Shown: positions 6,673 to 15,125 of the stretch, one piece after another
Numbering within the stretch: position 1 is the first letter of the stretch
Layout: each line of letters begins with the position of its first letter
Source: a virus
DNA length: 30,506 bases
Reading direction: 5' to 3' (one strand)
IMG/VR virus record: IMGVR_UViG_3300025853_000418
Span: 1 to 30,506 of that record
Program-made: the position numbers and the translations under genes
Notes under the pieces: generated by a model
Database searches by the model: none
Told to the model about the DNA's origin: nothing
Seen by the model: only the letters and a program-made list of their open reading frames with translations

Positions 6673-7009
6673 CTGGTAAGTACCAACCCTTACGGCGATC
6701 TCGCTCACCCTCGTTGAAGTTGCGCTCCCATCTGAGGACGTTCACAATATCACAGTTTTCAGAGGCTACCATACATGCAATCATCACAGCTACTGGATCT
6801 CCGCCACCAGCCCACAGTAGATAGTCATCTTCACTAAACGACTGAAGGATAACTCTCGCAATGTTTATAGCTCGGCTCGGATTAAATTGTGGTTTCTCGT
6901 CAGGCTCAAAGATAACCTGTAACTTACCATACTTCGTGGCGTCAGATAAATCTGGAGTCCATCCAAACTTATTTTCTCTGGGTCGTGTCACAACGTAAAC
7001 TGTACTCAT
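6653..7009 (-). CDS. Conserved hypothetical phage protein, 118 aa
   Basis: Start at 7009 with AGAAAGGA 6 bases upstream. Recognisable segments are VYVVTRPRENKFGWTPDLS (4-22), KPQFNPSRAINIARVIL (39-55), EDDYLLWAGGGDPVAVMIA (60-78) and LRWERNF with a basic tail ending in a Tyr-Leu-Pro-Val motif. I recall proteins with this YLLWAGGDP pattern from several marine and alphaproteobacterial podoviruses, where they lie next to the terminase module; the function is unknown. The gene has its own terminator and faces the repeat-rich region at 7010-7427, whose left repeat cluster starts about 20 bases upstream of it, so those repeats may control it. Confidence 0.7.
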   Translation of the reverse strand: MSTVYVVTRPRENKFGWTPDLSDATKYGKLQVIFEPDEKPQFNPSRAINIARVILQSFSEDDYLLWAGGGDPVAVMIACMVASENCDIVNVLRWERNFNEGERDRRKGWYLPVKMDMS

Positions 7010-7032
7010 ATCTGTTCCTTTCTCACGTTTTT

Positions 7033-7138
7033 ATTTATGGCAGTATTTATGGCAGTATTTATGGCATACTATTTTTTGGCTTTTTTATCAATAAAATAAG
7101 GGCGAAAGTGATTTATGGCATTTTTGGCATATATGGCA
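7033..7138 (+). repeat. Left cluster of ATTTATGGCA repeats
   Basis: Three tandem copies of ATTTATGGCA at 7033, 7045 and 7057 (12-bp period, the first two with GT following) and three more GGCA repeats at 7111, 7121 and 7130 (9-bp period, ATTTATGGCA, TTTTTGGCA, TATATGGCA). The whole 7010-7427 stretch contains no convincing gene; it holds this cluster, C/G tracts, an (AT)n run and an oppositely oriented cluster. Spacing close to one helical turn is typical of protein-binding iterons. Confidence 0.8.
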
Positions 7139-7142
7139 TGTA

Positions 7143-7210
7143 CCCCCTAATAGATCCCCCCTATTTTTTACCCCCCCATACCTATACCTGTGGGGGAGAA
7201 GGGGGGGGTA
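7143..7210. other. C/G homopolymer tracts and strong hairpin
   Basis: Three C runs (7143-7147, 7156-7161, 7171-7177) are followed by two G runs (7192-7196, 7201-7208). TACCCCCCC (7169-7177) pairs with GGGGGGGTA (7202-7210). Such long G/C tracts are unlike the AT-rich surroundings. The minus strand has three G runs, one fewer than a standard quadruplex needs. Immediately downstream is an AT-only stretch (7225-7258) that would melt easily. Confidence 0.7.
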
Positions 7211-7289
7211 TGACAGTATGACATAAATAATAATAATAATATATATATATATATAATAACTATATAAATAAGGAGTATAGAGTAGATGA

Positions 7290-7339
7290 ATTATGGCAGA
7301 TTTGGTATATGCCATAAATATGCCATAAATGACATAAAT
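7290..7339 (-). repeat. Right cluster of repeats, mostly inverted (TGCCATAAAT)
   Basis: One direct copy, ATTATGGCA (7290-7298), is followed by TGCCATAAAT at 7310 and 7321 and TGACATAAAT at 7330, the reverse complement of the left-cluster unit, at 9-11 bp steps. Two weaker ATGACA units lie at 7210 and 7218. The remaining 90 bases before the small-terminase gene hold a TATATT (7381-7386) that could be a -10 box, with no clear -35 box. Confidence 0.75.
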
Positions 7340-7427
7340 AGATTTTTGATCTGATACTTTTCTTTTTTTAAGAGTTAGGCTATATTTCGTTAAATACAGC
7401 TAACCACTGAAAAGAAAGGTCAACACT

Positions 7428-7901
7428 ATGTCAGATGTCAAAACTAAAAATCCAGTCGGTAGACCGAAGTTCGAGATCACCGATGAAGTTTTGCTTAACG
7501 TAGAAAATCTTATGACCAAGGGATTAACGAAAGAACAGGCGGCTGGAATGCTAGGCGTTTCAGTGTCAACTTTCATGCTTCATCAGTCAGAAAATTCGGA
7601 ATTTTCGGATGCAATAAAAAGAGGACAGTCTCGTGGCATAGATGCCGTGACTAACGCGCTCTTTGAAAAGGCCACGATTGATAGAGATAATACAGCGATG
7701 ATATTCTTCCTGAAGAACAGAGCTGGGTGGGTGGACAAGCAAGAGGTTGCAACCACTGTCGAACAGAAACACGTCATAGATTTAACAAGGATACCAGATG
7801 ATCAGCTCAAATCAATTGAGGACGCATTTAGCAGGACTGACGTTGGAACAGGTGAGAGCGGAGAAGTATCGCAGATCATTGAGGGAATTTACGAAGGCTA
7901 G
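7428..7901 (+). CDS. terS: Terminase small subunit
   Basis: 157 aa; GAAAGG lies about 8 bases before the ATG. The N-terminus has the GRPKFEITDEVLLNVENLMTKG pattern and a helix-turn-helix (TKEQAAGMLGVSVSTFMLH, about 34-52). The middle has the typical oligomerisation region (AIKRGQSRGIDAVTNALFEKA) and the segment AMIFFLKNRAGWVDKQEV (about 88-105) frequent in small terminases. It recognises the phage packaging site and hands DNA to the large subunit. Its immediate position before the large subunit supports this. The repeat-rich region directly upstream is a plausible binding site (pac or cos). The C-terminal 35 codons overlap the start of the large subunit in another frame. Confidence 0.8.
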   Translation: MSDVKTKNPVGRPKFEITDEVLLNVENLMTKGLTKEQAAGMLGVSVSTFMLHQSENSEFSDAIKRGQSRGIDAVTNALFEKATIDRDNTAMIFFLKNRAGWVDKQEVATTVEQKHVIDLTRIPDDQLKSIEDAFSRTDVGTGESGEVSQIIEGIYEG

Positions 7902-9309
7902 TTGGCCTACGATTGAACCTGGCGTTCCCTTCAAGAACAACTGGCACATCGATGCGATCAGTGATCACCTTCAGGCTGTAGTCGAAGGCGACATCAAACG
8001 TCTGATTATAAACGTGCCACCTCGACATATGAAATCAATCAGCGTGGCTGTTGCTCTGCCAGCTTGGACGTGGGCGCACCAACCTCACAAAAAGTTTCTA
8101 TATGCATCTTACGCAAGCTCCTTGTCGATCAGGGATAGTACGAAGTGTAGAAGGTTAATCGACAGTCCGTGGTATCAGGCGCATTTTGGCGATAAGTTTA
8201 ATTTAACAGATGATCAAAACCAAAAGCAGAGATTTGAAAACGATAAGACAGGCTATCGAATCGCAACGTCAGTCGGTGGTGCGTTAACTGGTGATGGTGG
8301 TGATATCATATGCATCGATGATCCACACAACTCTGTAGAGGCAGATAGTTCTAAAGTGCGTGAAGGTGTATTGGATTGGTGGGATCAGGCCATGCAGACA
8401 CGACTAAACGATCCGCAGACTGGTGCATTTGTAATTATTATGCAGAGGCTACACGAACAGGATCTCACAGGTCACGTCTTGGCAAATCAACTTGGAGATG
8501 AGTGGGATCACCTAATGTTGCCTGCTCGTTACGAAGTGGGTGCGCCGAATCCGATGAAGTCGTCACTTGGGTTTACAGATCCAAGAACAAAGGAAGGTGA
8601 GTTGCTGTGGCCTGACAGAATTGACGAGAAAACTTTATCTATTCTGGAAAGATCTCTTGGCTCTTATGCATCTGCTGGTCAGCTACAGCAAAGGCCATCG
8701 CCAAAAGGTGGTGGTATTCTCAGGGCATCGTGGTGGGTTCCTTGGGAAAAGCAAGACTTGCCAGAGATAGAATATGTTCTTCAGTCATGGGATACTGCAT
8801 TCGAAGCCAAGGAAAGCTCTAGCTTTAGTGCCAGAACAACTTGGGGTGTATTCAGACACAAAGGCGCAATGTGTGCGATTGTATTGGAGGCTTGGTACGA
8901 TAAGGTGAGCTACCCAGAGTTAAGGCGGATTGCACAAGAGGCTTACGACGATTGGGAGCCAGACGCTGTGTTGATCGAGAAGAAAGCGTCAGGTCAATCT
9001 CTACTGCAAGATTTACGCATGGCTGGAATACCAGTTTTAGCTTATTCTCCTGATCGAGATAAGGAAGCCAGAGCGCACGCATCGAGCGCACTTTTAGAAG
9101 ACGGAAGAATTTACTACCCTTCTGATCGAAAATGGGCTAAAGATTTAATAGACATATGCGCGGCCTTTCCTGCACACCCCAACGATGACGTTGTTGATAC
9201 TTGTACACAGGCTTGGTTGCGTTTACGAAAAGGATGGTTTGTTGGTCACAGTGAAGACCCTGAAGACGACGAGCCAGTAGAAAAACAAAGGATTACGCTC
9301 TATGGCTGA
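7798..9309 (+). CDS. terL: Terminase large subunit (ATPase and nuclease)
   Basis: 503 aa. The ATPase domain has a Walker A-like PPRHMKS (74-80), Walker B IICIDDP (170-176) and the coupling motif IIMQRLHEQD (213-222). The RNase H-like nuclease domain has SWDTAFEAK (D332), LIEKKASG (E394) and NDDVVDT (D463, D464, D467). It pumps DNA through the portal and cuts concatemers. The start at 7798 has AAGGA 6 bases upstream, giving an unusually long 104-base overlap with the small subunit; GTG or TTG codons near 7842-7851 would shorten it, at the cost of N-terminal residues. The stop overlaps the portal start by 8 bases. Confidence 0.93.
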   Translation: MISSNQLRTHLAGLTLEQVRAEKYRRSLREFTKASWPTIEPGVPFKNNWHIDAISDHLQAVVEGDIKRLIINVPPRHMKSISVAVALPAWTWAHQPHKKFLYASYASSLSIRDSTKCRRLIDSPWYQAHFGDKFNLTDDQNQKQRFENDKTGYRIATSVGGALTGDGGDIICIDDPHNSVEADSSKVREGVLDWWDQAMQTRLNDPQTGAFVIIMQRLHEQDLTGHVLANQLGDEWDHLMLPARYEVGAPNPMKSSLGFTDPRTKEGELLWPDRIDEKTLSILERSLGSYASAGQLQQRPSPKGGGILRASWWVPWEKQDLPEIEYVLQSWDTAFEAKESSSFSARTTWGVFRHKGAMCAIVLEAWYDKVSYPELRRIAQEAYDDWEPDAVLIEKKASGQSLLQDLRMAGIPVLAYSPDRDKEARAHASSALLEDGRIYYPSDRKWAKDLIDICAAFPAHPNDDVVDTCTQAWLRLRKGWFVGHSEDPEDDEPVEKQRITLYG

Positions 9310-11770
9310 CCCAAATATTATACCATTTGCTGAAGGCGCACCTAGTGATGAGTTAATGATCGAGGAGCTTGCAGATGGCGATGTTCTGATTGGTGACCCA
9401 GAGTTAGATGCAATGGACGAGGCAGATGCCGCAGAATTTGATTCCAACTTAGCTGAACAGATGGATGAACGAGATCTCGCACGAAAAGCGCAAGAACTTG
9501 TAGGTTATTACGAAAATGATGAGGAAGCTCGGTCAGAGTGGAAGGAACGCTACAAAGAAGGATTGAAGACGCTCGATCCAGATGGCGGACTTGACGAAGG
9601 CGAAGATGAACGTGGCACACGCGGACTTTCAGTTGTAGTGCATCCGTTAATCGCAGAAGCGGCAACTCAATTCAATGCGAAGGCAATTGCAGAGCTTTAC
9701 CCATCAGGTGGGCCAGTTAAATCTGTAATCATAGGCAACCCAGACGAAGAGCTAGAAGAGCAAGGTCGTCGTGTTCGTGAGTTTATGAATTACCAAATCA
9801 CTCAGGAAATGCCTGAGTATTTCCCTGACTTAGATCAGATGCTATTCCACCTTCCGTTAATCGGTCATACCTTCAAGAAGGTTTGGTGGGATGTAAACAT
9901 GGATCGCCAATGCAGTAGTTTTGTGAAAGCAGAAGACTTTGTGGTAGCACCAGAAAGTAAAGACTTACACACATCGCCACGCTACACGCATATTATTCGT
10001 ATGCCAAAGAACGACTTCAATCGTTATGTTCAGAACGGATATTACCTACCGACTAAGTATGTTGGCGGAGATACGATTGATCCATCAGGTGATGTAATTG
10101 GCGAGATTGAAGGCGTCGATGAATACGATGATAGCAACGATGATGTAATGACACTGCTCGAAATGCATGTGTACGATTTGTTTGACGGATTCGATGGCGA
10201 AGAAATGGTTGATGGCGAATCTGACGATAATGCAGTTGCATTGCCGTATGTGATTACGATTGACTATGAAAACCAAAATGTTGTGAGCATTAGACGCAAC
10301 TGGAAGCAAGAAGATGAGATGAAACAACGCCGCGATTGGTTTGTGTCATATAAGTTCTTGCCAGGTTTAGGGTTCTATGGCTTTGGCTTGTACCACATGA
10401 TTGGTGGCTTGGGTAAAGCGGCAACTGGATCATTGCGTGCATTACTAGACAGTGCCGCATTCAGCAACATGCAAGGTGGATTTAAATTGCGTGGTCGTGT
10501 CCAAGGTGGCGACATGCAGATTAGTCCAGGCGAGTTTAATGATATCGACAGTACAGTTGATGATATCAACAAAGCTATTATGCCATTGCCGTTTAAGGAG
10601 CCAAGTGGATCTCTGTTTAATTTGCTAGGCTTTATGGTTGATGCTGGTCAGAGATTTGCAAGTACGGCAGATTTAAATGTCGGAGATGTAAATCCGAATG
10701 CACCTGTTGGCTCAACTGTTGCGTTGATCGAGCAAGGATCGAAGGCATTCAGTGCGATACACAAGAGATTGCATTATGCACAAGGCCAAGAGTTTAAGTT
10801 GTTAGCGCAATTAAATGCTGAAAATTTACCTGACGAGTTTAGTTTCTCACAAGCTGGTGCGGATGATATCATCTATCGAACTGACTTTGATGATCGAATT
10901 GATATCATACCAGTTAGTGATCCAAACATATTCTCAACAGCACAGCGCATTGCACAGGCACAAGCTGTTCTGGAGATGTCACGATCTGCTCCACAATTCC
11001 ATGATTTATACGAGGCATACAAACGTATGTACGAAGCACTTCGGATTCCGAACATAGATCAAATATTGCAGAAGCCAGAAGAAGCTGTGCAAATGGATCC
11101 AATTGACGAGAATATGAGCGTATTGTACGGCAAAGGTATTCGTGCATTCCCAGAGCAAGATCACGATGCACACATTGCAGTTCACATGCAGTTCTTGCAA
11201 GATCCGTCATTAGCAGGAAATCCTGGTGCGAAAGCTATGCAACCTGTATTAATCGCACATATAGCAGAACATATTGCGCTTCTCTATCGTCAACGCATGG
11301 AGGCAAGTATCAATATGCCTATGCCCATGTTGCCAAACTTCAAAGATCCTAAGTTTAAATTTGAAGCAGTAGATCCAGAGATGGATCGTCTAATCAGTCA
11401 ACGTGCGGCTGAAGTTGTGAAGGCATCACCTCAGATGAAACAAATCGAGGCAATGAAAGGCATGATGGGCGGACAACAAGGTCAGCAAGGCAATCCACTG
11501 CAATATGCACAGGAACTTGCTAAACTTGAAACCGAAGCACTCAAGGCTAGAACGCAAGCACAAATTCAGGCGGATCAAGCTAAAGCAAAATCAAATATCG
11601 AGATCAAGCAAGCTGAAGCGAGACAAGACATGGAGATCGAAATGGCGAAGGCGCAAGCTGACATGCAAGCCAAGATCACTAAGTTGGAGGCAGACCTACA
11701 GCTAGAACGAGAAAAAAATAACGCTAAAATTCAAATGGAGGCAATGAAGAATGTACCCCCCACAGTATAA
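9302..11770 (+). CDS. Portal protein
   Basis: 822 aa, directly after the large terminase and overlapping it by 8 bases. After an acidic N-terminus (1-60) comes the portal core with RSEWKERYKEGL, TRGLSVVVHPLIAEA, KAIAELYPSGGP, an HTFKKVWWDVN strand, EDFVVAPESKDL and, further on, GFYGFGLYHMIGGLGKAATG, LRALLDSAAFSN and PNAPVGSTVALIEQG. This order is that of the large P22-like portals in marine podovirus genomes. The dodecameric portal is the DNA entry and exit pore and the nucleus of head assembly. The last about 100 residues are Gln-rich and strongly coiled-coil (repeats of the type QAQADMQAK), as in other long portals with a barrel-like extension. The C-terminus overlaps the next gene by 20 bases. 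Confidence 0.88.
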   Translation: MADPNIIPFAEGAPSDELMIEELADGDVLIGDPELDAMDEADAAEFDSNLAEQMDERDLARKAQELVGYYENDEEARSEWKERYKEGLKTLDPDGGLDEGEDERGTRGLSVVVHPLIAEAATQFNAKAIAELYPSGGPVKSVIIGNPDEELEEQGRRVREFMNYQITQEMPEYFPDLDQMLFHLPLIGHTFKKVWWDVNMDRQCSSFVKAEDFVVAPESKDLHTSPRYTHIIRMPKNDFNRYVQNGYYLPTKYVGGDTIDPSGDVIGEIEGVDEYDDSNDDVMTLLEMHVYDLFDGFDGEEMVDGESDDNAVALPYVITIDYENQNVVSIRRNWKQEDEMKQRRDWFVSYKFLPGLGFYGFGLYHMIGGLGKAATGSLRALLDSAAFSNMQGGFKLRGRVQGGDMQISPGEFNDIDSTVDDINKAIMPLPFKEPSGSLFNLLGFMVDAGQRFASTADLNVGDVNPNAPVGSTVALIEQGSKAFSAIHKRLHYAQGQEFKLLAQLNAENLPDEFSFSQAGADDIIYRTDFDDRIDIIPVSDPNIFSTAQRIAQAQAVLEMSRSAPQFHDLYEAYKRMYEALRIPNIDQILQKPEEAVQMDPIDENMSVLYGKGIRAFPEQDHDAHIAVHMQFLQDPSLAGNPGAKAMQPVLIAHIAEHIALLYRQRMEASINMPMPMLPNFKDPKFKFEAVDPEMDRLISQRAAEVVKASPQMKQIEAMKGMMGGQQGQQGNPLQYAQELAKLETEALKARTQAQIQADQAKAKSNIEIKQAEARQDMEIEMAKAQADMQAKITKLEADLQLEREKNNAKIQMEAMKNVPPTV

Positions 11771-12029
11771 CTTGCCACCAATAAATCCTGCGGCTTTTGG
11801 AGGTTTACCACAAGAAAGACCACAAGGTGCGCCCCCACTGCCCTCCCAAGGTGGGGGTCAGCAACCAATTGACATGAATAAGTATCTGGTTGATAAAGTA
11901 ATGGAGATTAAGCGTCGGATGGCAGGCGGCGGTGATGTGGGTGCGTTAGGCGCATTTACAAGCGCAATGCCACAAGCACAACAGCCACCTATGTCGGGGC
12001 AACCAAATCAACCACCTATGAGAGCGTAG
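11751..12029 (+). CDS. Pro/Gln/Gly-rich small protein, 92 aa
   Basis: The ATG has GGAGG 8 bases upstream, inside the end of the portal gene. The sequence is low complexity: PPQYNLPPINPAAFGG at the start, PLPSQGGGQQP, then a single charged helix (NKYLVDKVMEIKRRMAGGG) and a Pro/Gln tail. It is probably a flexible virion or assembly protein that docks through the short helix. No family recognised. Confidence 0.6.
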   Translation: MYPPQYNLPPINPAAFGGLPQERPQGAPPLPSQGGGQQPIDMNKYLVDKVMEIKRRMAGGGDVGALGAFTSAMPQAQQPPMSGQPNQPPMRA

Positions 12030-12033
12030 AATT

Positions 12034-14244
12034 ATGATCAGTAATTTATTTCCAAAGAATCCAGTTTTTATGTGCTTCGGTGGTGGAGGTTCAGGTGGAT
12101 CTAGTTCTGGAGCGGCAAGTAGTGGCGGAGGATCAAGGGCAGATAGAAAAGGTGCGGCGGCAGTTTTCTCTGCACCAAAGCCAGTATATACGCCACCAAA
12201 GCCAACAGTAGTTAATACATCAAGAGATAGACGAGATCGCACTCCTGCTGTAAATTATGGAGCTTTACCATCATCTCCCCCTCCTAGTGTTATTGCTTCT
12301 GCTCCCTCAGTAACTGATAATTTAAATAATGTTCAGCTTGTTTCTAACGAAGATCCTTTTAAAACTAATGACATAGTAAATGTAGCAGAAAATGCTCTTA
12401 ACAATGTTTCAGGCATAGTAAATGTCGCAGAAAATGCGTTGGATACTCCTAGATATATGACATCTGGAACACCGAGTCTTCGTCCAAAAGATTTAAGCAT
12501 CGATCCAATATCTATGGATGGTGACAACGGCGCACTTGGTCAAGTTAGTAGATATGGTGTTTATGCTGGCGATGGATTTGAATTTAAAGATAGTGGTCAA
12601 GGATTCCAAACAAGAACATACACTGGCGCACCAGAAACAATGAACAATCTTGGTCAAGATGTCATTATAGCAAATGAAATTGCCTATGGTAGCCCAGAAG
12701 ATAGGGAAAGATTTAGAAAAATAGGTCAAGCATCATTTGATGAAGGCAGTGAGTTTGCCCTTTCACCAGGGTCTGCAAATGATGGAGATTGGGTAAATTT
12801 TATTAAAACAGGTAAATTTGGTGCAAGTCCATCATTCGTTGATCAATATGGATTAAGAAATGCTGAACCTGTAGTTGGAGGTGAGCAAGTGGGTGCATTG
12901 TCGTCGGTTGCGTCAGGAAACGCTCCTCAGTTTGCGACGACGACAGCAAATTACACTGGACTTGAGAATGTATACAACTCGCAAGGCGAGGAAATGGCTA
13001 ACTTCTTTACACCAGATGATGGAGCTTCATATGTTCGTGGTCAGCTTATAGATGATGCTACAGGTCTACCATTAAAGCCTGGTGATAAAGCATCATCAAC
13101 TGGCAAAGTAATTCGTGGTACTTTTGATAATCAAACAAATAACATTGAAGGATTCGGTGGGCTTGGTGGTGCGCCGATATTAAATTCAAGTAGAGAGACA
13201 ATGGCAAACCTACTAACGCCTGGTGATAGAGCCGCTTATGTAAATGGTCAGTTGGTTAATACTATGACTGGTGAATCACTAGAAGGTGGTGGCTATACTT
13301 ATGATGCTGAAGGTAAAAATCCAGACTACGTTTACGGCGTATCTGATGACTTCAGCAACAATCTACAAGTTGATACAACTGGTATGGATACAGGTGCGGC
13401 TAATGCGGCAATAGCAAATCAAATAATGAAAAGAGATATACCACCAAGTGATTTGGCATACTTTACATCATTCTTGCCAGGTATGGCTGTTCCTTTAGTT
13501 GGTGGCTATTTAGGTGAGAAGATGTTGGAAGGTGGCATCAATGATCGAAAAGCTGTTATAGCTGAACAGACTGCGGCGTTACAAGCTGGAGCTACTCCAA
13601 TATACAACGAAAAAGGTGAGTATGTTGGGTACAACGATGGTACAGCCACTGTAAATTATGATCCAAGTAGCTATAGAGGCAGTTCAAAAGACAGAGTTGA
13701 TCAAATCCCGACATCTACTTTTTCCCAAGCAAGAGATGATCGTATGAGTAGATCAGACGATAACAAGACAACTCTGAACGATAGATCAAGAAGTGACGTT
13801 GCTAATGATATATTCAGTAGATACTACAAAGGTGGGTCAGGCGTAGGTATGCCAGATTGGTTGCGTAGATACGCATCTGGAATAAGAATTGATGAATTGC
13901 TAACAAAAGAAACTTTAGACGATGGTACAGTAATGTATAAAACTCCAGACGGAACATACATTGAAGAAAAATATTTAACTGGCGCAAGAATGAGTGAAGA
14001 CGAAGATAGTACGAGAATGCCAGAAGGCACTGATAAAAAAGGTGAATTTAATAATGAGTTAATACCTGAAATAGATCAAGGTTTTTATGACTCTGACATA
14101 TACAAAAACTTTATAAATGATGAAGCTAATAGTGTAGGTAGTATGGATGTGTATGATAGCCCTTATTTTGGAAGAATAAGTTCTGGTAGTTTTGGTAAAG
14201 CGCAAGATAGAGCATACGAAGAATATTTAGCTAGTTTAAATTAA
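12034..14244 (+). CDS. Large Gly/Ser-rich protein, probable internal virion protein
   Basis: 736 aa, coupled 4 bases after the previous stop; the RBS is weak, and Met 13 (MCFGGGG) is an alternative start typical of similar phage proteins. Residues 13-40 are a Gly/Ser stretch around a lone Cys, then a Pro-rich linker. Two internal duplications are visible: IVNVAENAL occurs twice (about 112-136), and a 27-residue unit beginning MANFFTPDD is repeated later as MANLLTPGD. A hydrophobic helix-like segment FTSFLPGMAVPLVGGYLGEKML lies near 485. The C-terminal part has DEDS/acidic clusters. No enzymatic motif is seen. Position after the portal and the single hydrophobic segment suggest an ejected or internal head protein. 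Confidence 0.6.
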   Translation: MISNLFPKNPVFMCFGGGGSGGSSSGAASSGGGSRADRKGAAAVFSAPKPVYTPPKPTVVNTSRDRRDRTPAVNYGALPSSPPPSVIASAPSVTDNLNNVQLVSNEDPFKTNDIVNVAENALNNVSGIVNVAENALDTPRYMTSGTPSLRPKDLSIDPISMDGDNGALGQVSRYGVYAGDGFEFKDSGQGFQTRTYTGAPETMNNLGQDVIIANEIAYGSPEDRERFRKIGQASFDEGSEFALSPGSANDGDWVNFIKTGKFGASPSFVDQYGLRNAEPVVGGEQVGALSSVASGNAPQFATTTANYTGLENVYNSQGEEMANFFTPDDGASYVRGQLIDDATGLPLKPGDKASSTGKVIRGTFDNQTNNIEGFGGLGGAPILNSSRETMANLLTPGDRAAYVNGQLVNTMTGESLEGGGYTYDAEGKNPDYVYGVSDDFSNNLQVDTTGMDTGAANAAIANQIMKRDIPPSDLAYFTSFLPGMAVPLVGGYLGEKMLEGGINDRKAVIAEQTAALQAGATPIYNEKGEYVGYNDGTATVNYDPSSYRGSSKDRVDQIPTSTFSQARDDRMSRSDDNKTTLNDRSRSDVANDIFSRYYKGGSGVGMPDWLRRYASGIRIDELLTKETLDDGTVMYKTPDGTYIEEKYLTGARMSEDEDSTRMPEGTDKKGEFNNELIPEIDQGFYDSDIYKNFINDEANSVGSMDVYDSPYFGRISSGSFGKAQDRAYEEYLASLN

Positions 14245-14265
14245 AACATACAAAAGGAGGCAGTT

Positions 14266-14694
14266 ATGCCAAACATCGAAGAAAACCCTGACTTTCAACT
14301 GCTAAAGCAATTTCTGCAAAGCATTAATCCGAATGACATGGATGAAGAATCCGCAAAAGAATTAATGGATCTTGGCAAAATGATCCAAAATGGTGGCGCA
14401 CTTACTGATCGCCAACGTGAGATGTTTGGTAGTGTTGTGGGTGCGATGCCTGATTCTGGTGCAATTTCAGAAGCTGAACGTGAGTTGGCTATGAACCAAG
14501 CATTGCCAACAAATCTTAGTGAAGAAGAAATGCGAAGGTTTATGGAACAAAAATATGCCGCTCAAAAACGTCTGGAGTTCGATGCAAGGCAACGTGACAT
14601 AGAGGCTGGTAATTTACCTACTGGTGAAGCGGCAGGTATGACTGAAATGACATCCCCAATGCCTAGAATGCGCCCAAGTAACTTAGGAGGTTAA
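14266..14694 (+). CDS. Hypothetical acidic helical protein, 142 aa
   Basis: AAAGGAGG lies 6 bases before the ATG, one of the strongest ribosome sites in the window. The protein is helical and Met/Glu-rich (DEESAKELMDLGKMIQNGG, LSEEEMRRFMEQKYAAQKR) with a Pro-Met-Arg tail. No family recognised. It lies in the late operon between the portal and capsid genes; a structural or assembly role is inferred from position. Confidence 0.6.
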   Translation: MPNIEENPDFQLLKQFLQSINPNDMDEESAKELMDLGKMIQNGGALTDRQREMFGSVVGAMPDSGAISEAERELAMNQALPTNLSEEEMRRFMEQKYAAQKRLEFDARQRDIEAGNLPTGEAAGMTEMTSPMPRMRPSNLGG

Positions 14695-14695
14695 A

Positions 14696-14995
14696 ATGGC
14701 TGAAGTAAATATCGGAAACATGGAAGACAATGCAATTCTCTTTGAAGAGAAAATGGGCTTCCCACATGACGCTGATGGATTAGAACTATCAGATGATCAA
14801 CTCGTTAACTTTTTATTGTTGTGCCACCAAGAGCATGTACTCGGCGACGAATACGATGAAGATGACGAAGAAATGATGTACGAAGATGACGAAGAAATGA
14901 TGGAAATGCCAGATGGCAGAGATGTCAAAGTAAAAGTTATGAAACTTGATGGCGGTAGCGTCCACGACATGATGAACAAACTTCTAGGAGGCTAA
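14696..14995 (+). CDS. Small very acidic protein, 99 aa
   Basis: AGGAGG precedes the ATG by 5 bases. The middle (about 51-72) is a run of Asp/Glu with a repeated EDDEEMM block, encoded by a short direct DNA repeat. The N-terminus shares the FEEKMGFP pattern with FEQKFGMP in the 178-aa protein at 20035. Its strong negative charge contrasts with the very basic small proteins that follow, so it may pair with them. Function unknown. Confidence 0.6.
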   Translation: MAEVNIGNMEDNAILFEEKMGFPHDADGLELSDDQLVNFLLLCHQEHVLGDEYDEDDEEMMYEDDEEMMEMPDGRDVKVKVMKLDGGSVHDMMNKLLGG

Positions 14996-14996
14996 C

Positions 14997-15125
14997 ATGC
15001 CATACAGTAAGTATTCCCCAAAACAAAAAAAGTTAGCGGCGGTTGCAGGTAATAAAAAGAAAATTACTGGTGCTGATTTAAAAGCTGTTTCGAAACGTAA
15101 GAAGAAAAAGAAAGCTAAGAAGTAA
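14997..15125 (+). CDS. Tiny Lys-rich protein, 42 aa
   Basis: Starts MPYSKYSPKQKKLAAVAG and ends with KRKKKKKAKK. AGGAGG lies 5 bases upstream of the ATG, and its stop overlaps the next start (TAATG). More than a third of residues are Lys, so it must bind nucleic acid or acidic partners non-specifically. A protein of this MPYSKYSPKQ pattern is familiar from marine phage head modules, where it has no assigned role. Part of a set of small basic genes in this cassette. Confidence 0.6.
   Translation: MPYSKYSPKQKKLAAVAGNKKKITGADLKAVSKRKKKKKAKK

Noticed and set aside
7143-7208. Classical G-quadruplex
   Set aside because: Three G runs on one strand and two on the other; four runs on one strand are not available unless a long run is split.
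6985-7221. Plus-strand frame of 78 codons
   Set aside because: It lies over the start of the 6653-7009 gene and the ATTTATGGCA repeats, which create the repeated YGSIYGSIYG sequence; no ribosome site.
7088-7315. Minus-strand frame of 75 codons across the AT/GC tracts
   Set aside because: Composition follows the (AT)n and poly-G/C runs (Ile/Tyr run), no ribosome site, and it covers the repeat region.
10053-10327. Minus-strand frames inside the portal gene
   Set aside because: Shadow frames: the portal reading frame is well supported by family pattern and the opposite frames have no ribosome site.
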